Part shown: in pieces, positions 1 to 9,333 of the stretch
Layout: each line of letters opens with the position of its first letter
How positions within the stretch are numbered: the first letter of the stretch is position 1
Origin: Chlorobiaceae bacterium
GTDB taxonomy: Bacteria > Bacteroidota > Chlorobiia > Chlorobiales > Chlorobiaceae
Direction of reading: 5' to 3'
DNA length: 64,000 nt
Assembly (NCBI GenBank): GCA_013334965.1
Contig: JAAXWO010000001.1
Location: 275,929-339,928, forward strand
Translations under genes and position numbers: made by a program
Notes under the pieces: model-generated
Seen by the model: the letters and a program-made list of their open reading frames with translations, nothing else
Told to the model about the DNA's origin: nothing
Database searches by the model: none

Positions 1-1
1 G

Positions 2-589
2 ATCAGCGAGATCGTCTCCATGCTCGATATCCCGATCCAGGTCGGCGGCGGCATCCGCTCCGTCGAAGCTGTGGCAAGGTACCTCGACATCGGCGTCAGC
101 CGTGTCGTCATAGGCTCTGCTGCCGTAACCAATCCCGGCCTCATCTCTGAACTCCTGAAAAAATACAGCCCTTCCCAGATCGTCGTCGGCATCGATGCCG
201 AAAACGGAGTGCCGAAAATCAAGGGTTGGACCGAGAGCAGCGGCATGAAGGATTTCGAACTCGCCCTTGAGATGAAGAAACTCGGGGTCGAACGGGTCAT
301 CTACACCGACATCACCCGTGACGGCATGCTTCAGGGGGTCGGTTACGAAACCACCCGCGCCTTTGCAGAAAAGGCGGGTATGAAGGTGACCGCTTCCGGA
401 GGCGCAAGCAGTTCCGAGGATCTTCACAAGCTGAGGCAGCTCGAACGCCTCGGAGTTGATTCCGTCATCATCGGCAAAGCCCTTTATGAGTGCAATTTTC
501 CGTGCCAGGAGTTGTGGTACGCTTATGAAAACGGGCTCGGCATCGACGGAGAGTTTTCCACAGCCCGCAAGAAAGGGTGCTGTTCCTGA
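2..589 (+). CDS. hisA: HisA, ProFAR isomerase (5' end cut off)
   Basis: Histidine biosynthesis enzyme that isomerises ProFAR to PRFAR, a (beta/alpha)8 barrel. The gene runs off the left edge; about 195 C-terminal residues are visible, so the N-terminal strand with the first catalytic Asp is missing. Visible family motifs are QVGGGIRS (phosphate site), VGIDAENG, the YTDITRDGM segment carrying the second catalytic Asp, ASGGASSSEDL and VIIGKALYE near the C terminus. HisF is the closest alternative, but the TDITRDGM and GKALYE wording fits HisA better. The gene is followed after 46 bases by scpB on the same strand. No other histidine gene is visible. Confidence 0.9.
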   Translation: MSEIVSMLDIPIQVGGGIRSVEAVARYLDIGVSRVVIGSAAVTNPGLISELLKKYSPSQIVVGIDAENGVPKIKGWTESSGMKDFELALEMKKLGVERVIYTDITRDGMLQGVGYETTRAFAEKAGMKVTASGGASSSEDLHKLRQLERLGVDSVIIGKALYECNFPCQELWYAYENGLGIDGEFSTARKKGCCS

Positions 590-635
590 CGGAGCGGCCC
601 GACCGCGCAGCCTACCTTAACCATAAGGGACCATC

Positions 636-1262
636 GTGCAGGATCAGGATCGACAACTCCTTCAGTCTATCGAAGCCCTGATTTTCGCATCGGAAGAGGC
701 CATTACCTGGCAGACCGTATGCCAGATCACCGGCCTGGACCTCAAGTACGGCGATCTCGAGGAGGCTGTCGCGACCCTGAATCGCGACTACGAGGCAACC
801 GGGCGAACCTTCCGTATCCATGCCATCGCAGGCGGCTATCGCTTCCTGAGCGAACCGGAATATGGAGATCTCATAAGGAAGCTGCTCGCCCCGGTCATCC
901 AGCGCCGCCTTTCACGATCGATGCTCGAAGTGCTTGCGGCTGTGGCCTGGCATCAGCCCATCACCAAAAGCGATATCCAGCAGATCAGGGGGGTTAGCCC
1001 GGATTACGCAATCGACAGGCTGCTTGCCCGCGGCCTTATCGAAGTGCGGGGGAGGGCAGATGCTCCCGGCAGGCCGCTGCAGTATGGGACGACGGTCGAA
1101 TTTCTCGACCTGTTCCACCTGTCGAGCCTTAAGGACTTGCCGAAGTTGCGGGAAATCAAGGAGATCCTCCAGGAGCACGAGGAGCAGCAATATCTTGCAT
1201 CCGCCGGGGATGAGATGCCCCGTGAAGATGATGAAATCAGTGAAATAAAGGACAGTGAATGA
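636..1262 (+). CDS. scpB: Segregation and condensation protein B
   Basis: ScpB is the winged-helix kleisin-associated subunit that joins Smc and ScpA in chromosome condensation and segregation. The 208-residue product begins IEALIFASEEAIT and carries the central block AVAWHQPITKSDIQQIRGV with GRPLQYGTT, all typical of ScpB. The C-terminal tail is acidic. The start is GTG with AAGGGA about 6 bases upstream. The stop overlaps the next gene by 4 bases (ATGA), which suggests translational coupling. The smc gene lies about 11 kb away in this window on the other strand. Confidence 0.93.
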   Translation: MQDQDRQLLQSIEALIFASEEAITWQTVCQITGLDLKYGDLEEAVATLNRDYEATGRTFRIHAIAGGYRFLSEPEYGDLIRKLLAPVIQRRLSRSMLEVLAAVAWHQPITKSDIQQIRGVSPDYAIDRLLARGLIEVRGRADAPGRPLQYGTTVEFLDLFHLSSLKDLPKLREIKEILQEHEEQQYLASAGDEMPREDDEISEIKDSE

Positions 1263-2002
1263 AGAAGCAGGTTGAGGAAGAAAAGGTCAGGATCAATAAA
1301 TATCTGGCGATGTGCGGCGTCGCTTCGCGGCGTGCGGCCGATCAGCTCGTGATCGAAGGCAAGGTCATGGTGAACGGACGAATGATCAATGAACCCGGCC
1401 TTAAGGTCGATCCCCGCAAGGACGAGGTGGTCGTCGACGGAAATTTTCTGGCCAAGCCCGAAGAGCATAAGGTCTATATCCTTTTCAACAAACCGAAAAA
1501 CGTCATCACCACGAGCCATGATGAACGTGACCGTCAGCAGATTCTCGACTTCATCGACGTCCGTGAGCGGATTTTCCCGGTCGGCCGTCTCGACAGGAAA
1601 AGTACCGGTCTGCTGATCCTGACCAACGACGGCACCCTGGCCCACCAGCTGATGCATCCGTCGTCGCAGGTCCAGAAGGAGTACCTTGCTGCGCTCGATA
1701 CCAAATTCCCGCCGGCGATGCTGCAGAGGCTGACCAGCGGCATGCGGCTTAAAGACACTGGCGAGAAAGTGAGTCCGTGCAGGGCAAAAATACTTGACGA
1801 GGGGATGACCGTCCTCATCAGCATACACGAAGGCAAGAACCATCAGGTTCGGCGAATGTTCGATACGCTCGGTTTCGAGGTCAAAAGGCTTGACAGGGTC
1901 GCCTATGCCGGCCTGACTCCCGGAGACCTCAGAAGAGGCGAGTGGCGATACCTGAGCCGCAAAGAGGTCGAGCAGCTGTATCGCCTCTGCGGCCAGAAGT
2001 GA
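1259..2002 (+). CDS. 16S/23S rRNA pseudouridine synthase, RsuA/RluB family
   Basis: A 247-residue rRNA pseudouridine synthase. An N-terminal S4 RNA-binding domain (RINKYLAMCGVASRRAADQLV, about residues 10-60) is followed by the catalytic domain with the VGRLDRKSTGLLILTNDG motif, whose Asp is the catalytic nucleophile, and by NHQVRRMFDTLGFEV near the end. The gene overlaps scpB by 4 bases and has AAGGA upstream of its ATG. An scpB-rluB order is common in bacteria, which favours the large-subunit (RluB) type, but RsuA or RluF specificity cannot be excluded from motifs alone. Confidence 0.9.
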   Translation: MKKQVEEEKVRINKYLAMCGVASRRAADQLVIEGKVMVNGRMINEPGLKVDPRKDEVVVDGNFLAKPEEHKVYILFNKPKNVITTSHDERDRQQILDFIDVRERIFPVGRLDRKSTGLLILTNDGTLAHQLMHPSSQVQKEYLAALDTKFPPAMLQRLTSGMRLKDTGEKVSPCRAKILDEGMTVLISIHEGKNHQVRRMFDTLGFEVKRLDRVAYAGLTPGDLRRGEWRYLSRKEVEQLYRLCGQK

Positions 2003-2054
2003 CCGTTTGACGTTATAGACCGGATTTTGCTTTTATAAACATCGACCCCTATCG

Positions 2055-4055
2055 ATGAAACACCATTATCCCTCACTGTCCCGCTGCCTGGCAGCGGCGG
2101 CGCTGCTGTGCATCTCCACGGCGGCGCCAGCTCCCGCCTTCGCCACAGAAGGCGTCGAAGAGCTGTTGGAACGCGCAGAGCCGGAAGGCAACGCCGAAGA
2201 GCTCCTGGGGCTTCTGCAGGATCTGCGCCGGAACCGGTTGCAGGTCAACCTCGCCACTGAATCGCAGCTTCTGGAGCTTCCGTTGCTTACCCCTGTCGAT
2301 GCTGCAAGGATTATCGACTGGAGGCTGCATAAGGGCTCGATCAGTTCTGCGTTGGAACTCGAAGCCGTGATCGGCGCTGACAACGCTCGCCGAGCCGCCC
2401 AATATCTTACGTTTGAGATTCCGCGACGCGTTCCGGGGCAGAAAAACGACAGCCGGTTCAAAGGCAGCGCAATCAGTCGTCTCTTTTGGGAGACGCCACC
2501 CAGGCTCGGCATCCTGAACGGTAAATACTCAGGTGAAAACCGCCACACCTACAACAGGGTCCAGGCGTCCACGTCAGGCTTCGGGTTCAGTTTCGTTCAG
2601 GACAGCGATATAGGGGAGCCCCGTTTCGGCGATTTTCTTTCGTTCAGCCTCCATGCCGGAAAGATCGGCATCCTGAGCCAGGCAGTCGTCGGTGATTACA
2701 GGCTCAGCTTCGGGCAGGGGCTGCTTTTCGGCCAGGGACGCTATTTTTCAAAGGGAACAGACGCTGTCGACGGGGTGCTGCTTTTTTCTCCGGCGCTGCG
2801 CCCCTACACCTCCGCCGCTGAAGAGAACTTCCTCCAGGGGGTTGCGGCGACGCTCTCCCCGGGACCTTTCGACATCACGGCATTCACGTCGCACAACAGG
2901 GTCGATGCCTCTATCGAAAACAATGTCGTCACCAGCCTTTCGTCGACCGGTTATCACCGGACAGCCTACGAGCTGCAGAAAAAGGACGATCTTGCCCAGG
3001 ATGTGCAGGGAGTGAACGTACGTTACCGGTATCGATCCGGAGCCTTTAACGCAGGCATCGGCGCTACCCTGGCGGCCTATCGTTATGCCCTTCCCCTCGA
3101 ATGGCTCGATGGATCGGGTCGTGGACGCCAGCTCGGATCGGTCGAGGCAAATATCGTTTACCAAGATGTGCAACTGTTCGGAGAGGCGGCATATGCACAT
3201 GCTCCGGAGGCACTTTCATGGATATGCGGAGTGCAGGCTGATCTTGGCCAAAGCATTACCGGAGTGGCCTCCATGCGACAGTACGCCGTTGGCTTCCATT
3301 CGCCTTTCGCCGGAGGCTTTGCCGAGCGGGGCGGCGACGGATCGAATGAAGAGGGGTTCTATCTCGGCCTCAAAGCCAGGGTTCTTGACAACCTGAACGT
3401 TGGGGCCTCCTGCGACATCTTCAGGTTTCCCGAGCTCAGCAGCACCTATTCGCTTCCATCTACAGGTCTTGACGGACGGGTGTACGCCACGTGGCGCCAG
3501 AACCGCTCGATGACCTGGGACGGCCTTTACCAGCACAAACAGAAGGAAGAGACGGCCATCATGACCGACAGCGGAGCCCTGCTCGAATATGTTATGCCCG
3601 TCCCGAAGCGCACAAACCGGATGCAGCTCGGCCTGAAGGCAAAGCTCTCATCAATGTTCACCCTTAAAACGAAAGGCGAGTACAAGAGCGTCGAAAGCGC
3701 GTTCGTCGACAGGATTCAGACCGACGACGGCTGGCTCCTCTACGGGCAGCTCGACTGTACGATAGGGGCATTTGTCCTGAAAAGCCGCCTTACCCGTTTC
3801 CAGACAGACAGCTTTGATTCAGCCCTCTATGCCTATGAAGACGACCTTCCTCTGGTCTATACCCTCAACTCCTACTCCGGCAGGGGAGAGGCGATGTTCG
3901 TCATGGTCGGTTACGAGCCGTTGCACAACTTCCGTCTGTCGGCCAAATACGAAACGACAAGGTACGCCGACCGAAAAGCAGCAGGCAGCGGTAACGACCT
4001 TCGTGCCAGTTCATCGCCCGGATCGTTTCATTTGGGGTGCATGGTGCAGTTTTAA
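2055..4055 (+). CDS. Helix-hairpin-helix protein with predicted outer-membrane barrel
   Basis: A 666-residue exported protein of unknown role. Residues 1-30 form a clear signal peptide ending near AFA. Residues about 45-125 contain two ComEA-like helix-hairpin-helix units (NLATESQLLELPLLTPVDAA and the ISSALELEAVIG segment). The remaining ~530 residues alternate polar and hydrophobic residues with many Gly, Tyr and Phe, and the protein ends in VQF, the terminal aromatic expected of an outer-membrane beta-barrel. Similar HhH-plus-barrel proteins occur in Bacteroidota/Chlorobiota, but I know of no settled function; DNA uptake is only a guess from the HhH fold. Its stop overlaps the convergent downstream gene by 4 bases. 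Confidence 0.7.
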   Translation: MKHHYPSLSRCLAAAALLCISTAAPAPAFATEGVEELLERAEPEGNAEELLGLLQDLRRNRLQVNLATESQLLELPLLTPVDAARIIDWRLHKGSISSALELEAVIGADNARRAAQYLTFEIPRRVPGQKNDSRFKGSAISRLFWETPPRLGILNGKYSGENRHTYNRVQASTSGFGFSFVQDSDIGEPRFGDFLSFSLHAGKIGILSQAVVGDYRLSFGQGLLFGQGRYFSKGTDAVDGVLLFSPALRPYTSAAEENFLQGVAATLSPGPFDITAFTSHNRVDASIENNVVTSLSSTGYHRTAYELQKKDDLAQDVQGVNVRYRYRSGAFNAGIGATLAAYRYALPLEWLDGSGRGRQLGSVEANIVYQDVQLFGEAAYAHAPEALSWICGVQADLGQSITGVASMRQYAVGFHSPFAGGFAERGGDGSNEEGFYLGLKARVLDNLNVGASCDIFRFPELSSTYSLPSTGLDGRVYATWRQNRSMTWDGLYQHKQKEETAIMTDSGALLEYVMPVPKRTNRMQLGLKAKLSSMFTLKTKGEYKSVESAFVDRIQTDDGWLLYGQLDCTIGAFVLKSRLTRFQTDSFDSALYAYEDDLPLVYTLNSYSGRGEAMFVMVGYEPLHNFRLSAKYETTRYADRKAAGSGNDLRASSSPGSFHLGCMVQF

Positions 4056-4999
4056 TCCCCGGCAGCCTTGAACAGCCGGTCGCGGATCGCCCTTCCTATG
4101 CCCTCCTCCGGCGGCAGTTCGCAGTAGATCCTGCGGATGCCATGGGCGTCGCAGGTGCGGAAAAAGCCGAACAGCACACGGGCGTACTCCTCCGGTGACT
4201 TGCATCGGAGGGCCTGGACGGCTCCTTCCGGAGTTGCTGAAAGTCCAATCCATGCCGAGGGCTCCCCTTCGGGAAACGATGGCGGCGGGCTCTCGACAAG
4301 AACGATGAGCGCTTCGGGGGAGTAGTGCCGGTACTTCATGCCGGGACTTTTCGGCGCTTCTCCCGGCATGCATGATGTTGCGATCTTCATTTCAGGGAGC
4401 AGTTCCCGCAGCGATTCAATGCTCACGGCTCCGCTGCGCAGGAGAAGCGGAGGGTTGACGGAGCAGTCGACAATGGTCGATTCGAGGCCGATTGTGCTCT
4501 GTTCGCCCCGCAGAAGGCAGTCGATCTTTCCGCCGAGGTCGTGATAGACCGTTTTCCAGTCAGTGGAACTCGGTCGGCCTGAGACGTTGGCCGACGGCGC
4601 GGCGACAGGATGGTTGCAAAAGCCGAGGAACGCAGATGCCACCGGGTGCGACGGACACCGGACGCCTACCGTCGGAAGGCCTGCGGAGACGATATCCGGT
4701 ACGGAGCGGTTTTTTTTCAGGACGATGGTCAGGGGGCCAGGAAAGAATTTTTCGATGAGCAGTCGAGCTGCTCCGTTGATCTCTCCGGCGACCTCGCTGA
4801 TTCTTTCCGGGTTTTGCACATGCACGATCAGCGGATTGTCCGAGGGACGCCCCTTGGCCGTGAATATGCCGGCGATCGAATCGGGGTTGAACACGTCCGC
4901 GCCCAGACCGTAGACGGTTTCAGTCGGAAACGCTACCGTTTCGCCCCTGTTCAGGTAACCGGCAGCCTCTTCAGGCGAATCGGTGACGAATGTCTGCAT
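4052..4999 (-). CDS. Sua5/YrdC L-threonylcarbamoyladenylate synthase
   Basis: Makes threonylcarbamoyl-AMP from threonine, bicarbonate and ATP for the t6A37 modification of tRNA. From the chosen ATG the protein has about 315 residues: a YrdC domain with PTETVYGLGADVF and the KGRPSDNPLIVHV block near the N terminus, then a Sua5 C-terminal domain joined by a linker (MKYRHYSPEA). The open frame reaches 5056, but the start at 4999 (MQTFVTDSPEEAAGYL) avoids overlapping the upstream gene, which stops at 5011, and matches the usual N terminus. The 3' end overlaps the convergent HhH gene by 4 bases. Confidence 0.9.
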   Translation of the reverse strand: MQTFVTDSPEEAAGYLNRGETVAFPTETVYGLGADVFNPDSIAGIFTAKGRPSDNPLIVHVQNPERISEVAGEINGAARLLIEKFFPGPLTIVLKKNRSVPDIVSAGLPTVGVRCPSHPVASAFLGFCNHPVAAPSANVSGRPSSTDWKTVYHDLGGKIDCLLRGEQSTIGLESTIVDCSVNPPLLLRSGAVSIESLRELLPEMKIATSCMPGEAPKSPGMKYRHYSPEALIVLVESPPPSFPEGEPSAWIGLSATPEGAVQALRCKSPEEYARVLFGFFRTCDAHGIRRIYCELPPEEGIGRAIRDRLFKAAGD

Positions 5000-5010
5000 G
5001 TCTCGGATTA

Positions 5011-5697
5011 TCAGGGAACGGAGATTATGGCGCCTGCCGATGCCGGCAACAACCATGCGTAACAGGCGACTCCTACCAAGGCGCCAGCCAGGGGTACCGT
5101 GAGATTGTCGTCAATCTTGAAACCGGCGATTCTTATGTCGATCGCTTCAGCCAGGGTGCCCGCGACCGCCATGGCGGCAGCGATCGGCAGCAGCAACCCG
5201 GGCACCATCGAAACGATGATGAATGCGCTGACCAGAAACGCTGCGCTTCCTTCCATGCTTTTCTCCCCATAACGGTGCCTGCCGAATTTTTTACCCACCA
5301 GCGCAGCCACGGTATCTGATACCGATACCATTGCGAAAGCAGCCACGGCGATCGTTTTGGGAAAAAACGCGATCAGCGCGAAAGCCGAAAGGGTGATCCA
5401 TGTCGCCCCGTTGAGGTGAAGGCGCTCCTTGTTCAGCTCATGGTGCCGAAGCATGGATGCGAAGGTGTCATGGTACCATTGCGAAAGTGAGGGGATGAAA
5501 TTCTTGAAGACGTCGACGAGCAGGAAGCCTGCGGTGACGGGAGCCAGGATGAGCAGCGCCTGTTTCCTGCCGATGTGCCAGTAGATCAGCGGGATGAGCA
5601 GCGACGAAAGGTGGATGGCCTTGCGCGCGACTTCGAACCGGAAAGCCAGACGGTTCGGGTCAGGTTCGACTTTTGCTGTTTTATACGATTGGGCCAT
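5011..5697 (-). CDS. Diacylglycerol/polyprenol (phytol/dolichol) kinase-like membrane protein
   Basis: A 228-residue membrane protein with about six hydrophobic segments after a short cytoplasmic N terminus. The segment VSVSDTVAALVGKKFGRHR followed by GEKSMEGSAAFLVSAF is the signature of the SEC59/VTE5/DGK1 kinase family, CTP-dependent lipid-alcohol kinases acting on dolichol, phytol or diacylglycerol, and is related to the CdsA fold. In a green sulfur bacterium phytol or another isoprenoid alcohol is a plausible substrate, but nothing in the sequence fixes it. It precedes the Sua5 gene by 11 bases on the same strand, so they are probably co-transcribed. Confidence 0.75.
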   Translation of the reverse strand: MAQSYKTAKVEPDPNRLAFRFEVARKAIHLSSLLIPLIYWHIGRKQALLILAPVTAGFLLVDVFKNFIPSLSQWYHDTFASMLRHHELNKERLHLNGATWITLSAFALIAFFPKTIAVAAFAMVSVSDTVAALVGKKFGRHRYGEKSMEGSAAFLVSAFIIVSMVPGLLLPIAAAMAVAGTLAEAIDIRIAGFKIDDNLTVPLAGALVGVACYAWLLPASAGAIISVP

Positions 5698-5872
5698 CGC
5701 GCTGGGGTGGTTCGGTGCTTTTACCGCGGTGCTGTCGCAACTGAAATGCTTTGCAGAATATACACCGAAAAAGCCTATCGAGGAAAGGTGGCATGATTAG
5801 AGGCAGCCAGGATAGTTTTTCGGGGAAATCCTGTATTTTACCCACGAATGAAATCAGTTACCATTCCTGCGC

Positions 5873-7429
5873 ATGACATCAGGTAAACTCAGGGTCGCCG
5901 CCATCGACCTCGGCACAAACTCCTTTCACATGGTCATTGTGGAGGAGAGCGAAGGCAAAGGCATCGTGGAGATCGATCGTGTCAAGGACATGATATGCAT
6001 CGGCCGAGGCAGCATCTCGACGAAAATGCTCGACGAGAAGGCCATGCAGGCCGGCGTGGCGGCGCTGAAGAATTTTCTTGTGCTGGCCACCCAGCGCGGC
6101 GTGGCGCCCCATAACATCATCGCCTTTGCCACCAGCGCCATCCGTGAGGCGGCCAATCGGGATGTTTTCATCGACATGGTCTTACGGGAGACCGGTCTGA
6201 AGGTGAAGGTCATCTCCGGCAAGGAGGAGGCCCAGTTCATCTATTACGGCGTGCGCAACTCCGTTCGGCTCGGAGAGACCCCAGACCTGCTGTTCGATAT
6301 CGGCGGAGGTTCGGTCGAGTTCATCATTGCCGACTGCGATAATGTCCATCTGCTGGAGAGTCGGAAAATCGGTGTCGCAAGGATGCTTGAACGCTTCGTT
6401 ACCTCCGATCCGATTTCGTCTTACGAACTGAAGCTGCTTGAGCAGTTCTGCGCGGCGGAGTTATACCATTCAGCCGAAAAAGCCCGTGAACTGGGCGTTA
6501 CCCGCGGAATCGCATCGTCCGGCACGGCGCTGAACATCGCCCGTATGATCCGTTCCGGGAAGGATTCCGACGGAGTGGAGGCCCTTAACCAGACCGGGTT
6601 TACTCGGGAAGAGTTCGAAAAGTTCTATCGTTCCGTCCTGCCGCTCGACGCTTCGGCAAGGCGCAAGCTCACCGGACTGGATGAAAAAAGGGTCGACCTG
6701 ATCGTGCCGGGCCTGATCCTGATCAATACCATATTCCGGGTTTTCGGCCTCAAAGAGGTCGTCATATCGGAATCGGCGCTTCGCGAGGGCATGGTGATCC
6801 AGTACATCTCCGGCATCAGAGGCAGGAACGGCGGTATCGGGCAGCTGGATATCAGGCGCCAGAGCATTGTCGAACTCGGTTACCGTTGCAATTGGCACAA
6901 GCCGCATTCACAGCAGGTCGCAAAGCTTTCCGTGATGCTTTTCAACCAGCTTCAGCCTCTGCATGGCCTCAAGCCGCAGTATCGCGAGCTTCTCGAATAC
7001 GCGGCGCTGCTGCACAACATCGGGGAGTTCATATCGATATCCGCCCACCACAAGCACAGCCAGTACATCATAAGGAACGCCGAGCTCAGGGGCTTTTCAC
7101 CGACCGAGCTCGACATCATCGGCAATGTCGCCCGGTATCACCGCAAACTGCCGCCATCTGAAAAACATCCGCTCTACAGCCAGCTCAAACCATCCCACCG
7201 TCATGCGGTCGATGTCCTTTCAGGTATCCTACGCATCGCAAACGGTCTCGAACGCGGCCACCGTCAGAACGTGGTCTCCATTACGGCTCACATCGAGCCT
7301 GATCGGATAGTGCTCGAAGCGATCACGAAATTTGAGCCGGATATCGAACTATGGGCGGCGGAATCGCTGAAATCCTGGCTCGAAGAGGTGCTCGGAAAAC
7401 CGATCAGGATCGAAGCCCGGGTGCAGTGA
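5873..7429 (+). CDS. Ppx/GppA family exopolyphosphatase or pppGpp phosphohydrolase
   Basis: A 518-residue ASKHA-fold phosphatase. The first phosphate-binding loop is AIDLGTNSFHMVI at the N terminus and the second is DIGGGSVEFI near residue 140. The C-terminal third is an HD-type helical domain (LLHNIGEF then HHKHSQYII), as in long Ppx proteins. The family removes terminal phosphate from polyphosphate and/or hydrolyses pppGpp; the two cannot be separated by inspection. The stop TGA overlaps the ATG of the pabBC fusion as ATGA at 7429, so the two genes are translated in tandem despite unrelated roles. Confidence 0.9.
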   Translation: MTSGKLRVAAIDLGTNSFHMVIVEESEGKGIVEIDRVKDMICIGRGSISTKMLDEKAMQAGVAALKNFLVLATQRGVAPHNIIAFATSAIREAANRDVFIDMVLRETGLKVKVISGKEEAQFIYYGVRNSVRLGETPDLLFDIGGGSVEFIIADCDNVHLLESRKIGVARMLERFVTSDPISSYELKLLEQFCAAELYHSAEKARELGVTRGIASSGTALNIARMIRSGKDSDGVEALNQTGFTREEFEKFYRSVLPLDASARRKLTGLDEKRVDLIVPGLILINTIFRVFGLKEVVISESALREGMVIQYISGIRGRNGGIGQLDIRRQSIVELGYRCNWHKPHSQQVAKLSVMLFNQLQPLHGLKPQYRELLEYAALLHNIGEFISISAHHKHSQYIIRNAELRGFSPTELDIIGNVARYHRKLPPSEKHPLYSQLKPSHRHAVDVLSGILRIANGLERGHRQNVVSITAHIEPDRIVLEAITKFEPDIELWAAESLKSWLEEVLGKPIRIEARVQ

Positions 7430-9261
7430 TGTCATTGTACGATCGCCTTGCCAGCCCAGGCTCCCTCTGGTTCGAGTCCACCTGTCCTGACGAATGCTAC
7501 GGCGATTCCCTGTTCTTTTCGGATCCGGTCGAAACATTGCCGCTTGCTTATGGGGATGATATCACGGCATGGTTCGCACAGCTGGAATCGTGGCTTGAAC
7601 GAGGGTTCTGCCTCGCGGGATGGCTTGGTTACGAGGCCGGGTTCTCACTTGATCCGGCCCTTTCAGGATGTGCCTGGCCCCCGGGCTCCCAGGGACTCTC
7701 CGGATGGTTCGGCGTGTACGCCAAACCGGAGCGGTTCGACAGGGCAATTGTTGGGGCTGAAGATGAGCGGGTTTCAGCAAAACCCCACCGGATAGCCCGT
7801 CTCAGGTTCGAACTGACCGAAAAGGAGTACCTTGACCGCCTCGCGCTGCTCAAGGAGGAGATCGCCTCGGGAAACGTCTACCAGGTCAACTTTACGGGTC
7901 GCTGCCGTTTCACCTTCGACGGCTCTCCGGAAGCGCTGTATGTGGCCATGAAGCGTCGCCAGCCATCCCCATGGTCTGCCTATCTCAACACCGGGGAGCG
8001 GGTAATCCTTTCGTTTTCTCCCGAACTATTTTTTTCGCGACAGGGCTTGGGTATCGAAACCATGCCGATGAAAGGGACTGCGCCGAGAGGCACGAGTCCG
8101 GAAAGGGATCGTGCGGAACGCCAGCAGCTCTCGCTCTGTGAAAAGAACCGGGCGGAAAACCTGATGATCGTCGACCTGCTTCGCAACGATCTCGGACGGA
8201 TCTGCCGGACTGGATCAATCGAGGCTTCAAGTCTTTTCGAGACCCAGACCTATCCGACCCTGCACCAGATGGTGTCGACTGTTCGGGGCGAGCTGCGGGA
8301 GAATATCGGTCTTCACGGGCTGTTCAGGGCGCTTTTTCCTTCCGGCTCGGTGACCGGCGCACCGAAGGTGAATGCCATGAATCTGATCAGGTCGTTGGAG
8401 AAAAGCCCGAGAGGAGTTTACACCGGCGCGGTCGGCTTCATGCTGCCCGGAGGTCGCATGGCGTTCAACGTCGCCATCAGGACGATCGAGCTTTCGGGCG
8501 GAACCGGGGTATACGGTACGGGAAGCGGCATCGTCTGGGACTCGGACCCGCAACAGGAGTACCGTGAGTGCATGCTCAAGGCGCGCATCCTCTCTGATCT
8601 GGCAGACGAACTCCCGGGCCTGTTCGAGACCATTCTCTGGAACGGCGGGTACCTGCTGATCGAAGATCATGTGGAACGCCTGGCCTCTTCAGCTTCGGCT
8701 CTCGGGATTGAGTGTGATGTCGGGGAGGTTCGTGCGGCTCTTGCTGCAGCGGATAGAGAGTTGTCGGTCATCGGCGGACGCCACCGGGTAAGGCTGTCGC
8801 TCGACCCCGGCGGGAATCTCTCTGTCTTTGCTGAACCGTTCATCCCAGAACCGCTCAGCAGTTCCGTCCGGGTGTGTATCGCAACTGAAAGGGTAGACTC
8901 GGCGGACCCCTTGATCCACCACAAGGTTACCTGGCGTGAACGGTATGACCGGGGTCTCAGGGCCGCTCTCGACAATGGTTTCCAGGAGACGCTGTTCCTG
9001 AACGAGCGAGGGGAGGTCACGGAGGGAGCAATCAGCAACGTGATCGCCCGAATTGATGGAACCTGGTATACTCCTCCTGAATCGTGCGGTCTGCTGAACG
9101 GAGTATACCGCCGCTATCTGTTGCGCACCAGGCCGTGGATACGAGAGCGGGTGATCACCCTCGACGATCTGCATCGTGCCGACCTGCTGCTCATCTGCAA
9201 TGCCCTGCGCGGGGTTCGGCGTGCCGGGCTTCCCGATGCCTTCGGCATCCTGAAAGGTTGA
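7429..9261 (+). CDS. pabB: Aminodeoxychorismate synthase component I fused to aminodeoxychorismate lyase (PabB-PabC)
   Basis: A two-domain enzyme of about 610 residues for p-aminobenzoate (folate) synthesis. The first ~390 residues are a chorismate-binding domain with MPMKGTAPRGTSPERD (the Lys typical of PabB), CEKNRAENLMIVDLLRNDLG and FPSGSVTGAPK. The last ~200 residues are a PLP class IV lyase domain (LFETILWNGGYLLIEDH, HHKVTWRERYDRG with the probable PLP Lys, and FLNERGEVTEGAISN). The open frame extends to 7351, but ATG 7429 overlaps the upstream stop and gives the normal N terminus. The glutaminase partner PabA is not in the window; folP, a later folate step, lies at about 16 kb. Confidence 0.92.
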   Translation: MSLYDRLASPGSLWFESTCPDECYGDSLFFSDPVETLPLAYGDDITAWFAQLESWLERGFCLAGWLGYEAGFSLDPALSGCAWPPGSQGLSGWFGVYAKPERFDRAIVGAEDERVSAKPHRIARLRFELTEKEYLDRLALLKEEIASGNVYQVNFTGRCRFTFDGSPEALYVAMKRRQPSPWSAYLNTGERVILSFSPELFFSRQGLGIETMPMKGTAPRGTSPERDRAERQQLSLCEKNRAENLMIVDLLRNDLGRICRTGSIEASSLFETQTYPTLHQMVSTVRGELRENIGLHGLFRALFPSGSVTGAPKVNAMNLIRSLEKSPRGVYTGAVGFMLPGGRMAFNVAIRTIELSGGTGVYGTGSGIVWDSDPQQEYRECMLKARILSDLADELPGLFETILWNGGYLLIEDHVERLASSASALGIECDVGEVRAALAAADRELSVIGGRHRVRLSLDPGGNLSVFAEPFIPEPLSSSVRVCIATERVDSADPLIHHKVTWRERYDRGLRAALDNGFQETLFLNERGEVTEGAISNVIARIDGTWYTPPESCGLLNGVYRRYLLRTRPWIRERVITLDDLHRADLLLICNALRGVRRAGLPDAFGILKG

Positions 9262-9333
9262 TGGGGAAGTTGAAGAGCTGTATATTGATATTGCAGCGTC
9301 CTTTATGCAACCGTCAACCAACCGCATCTACCC

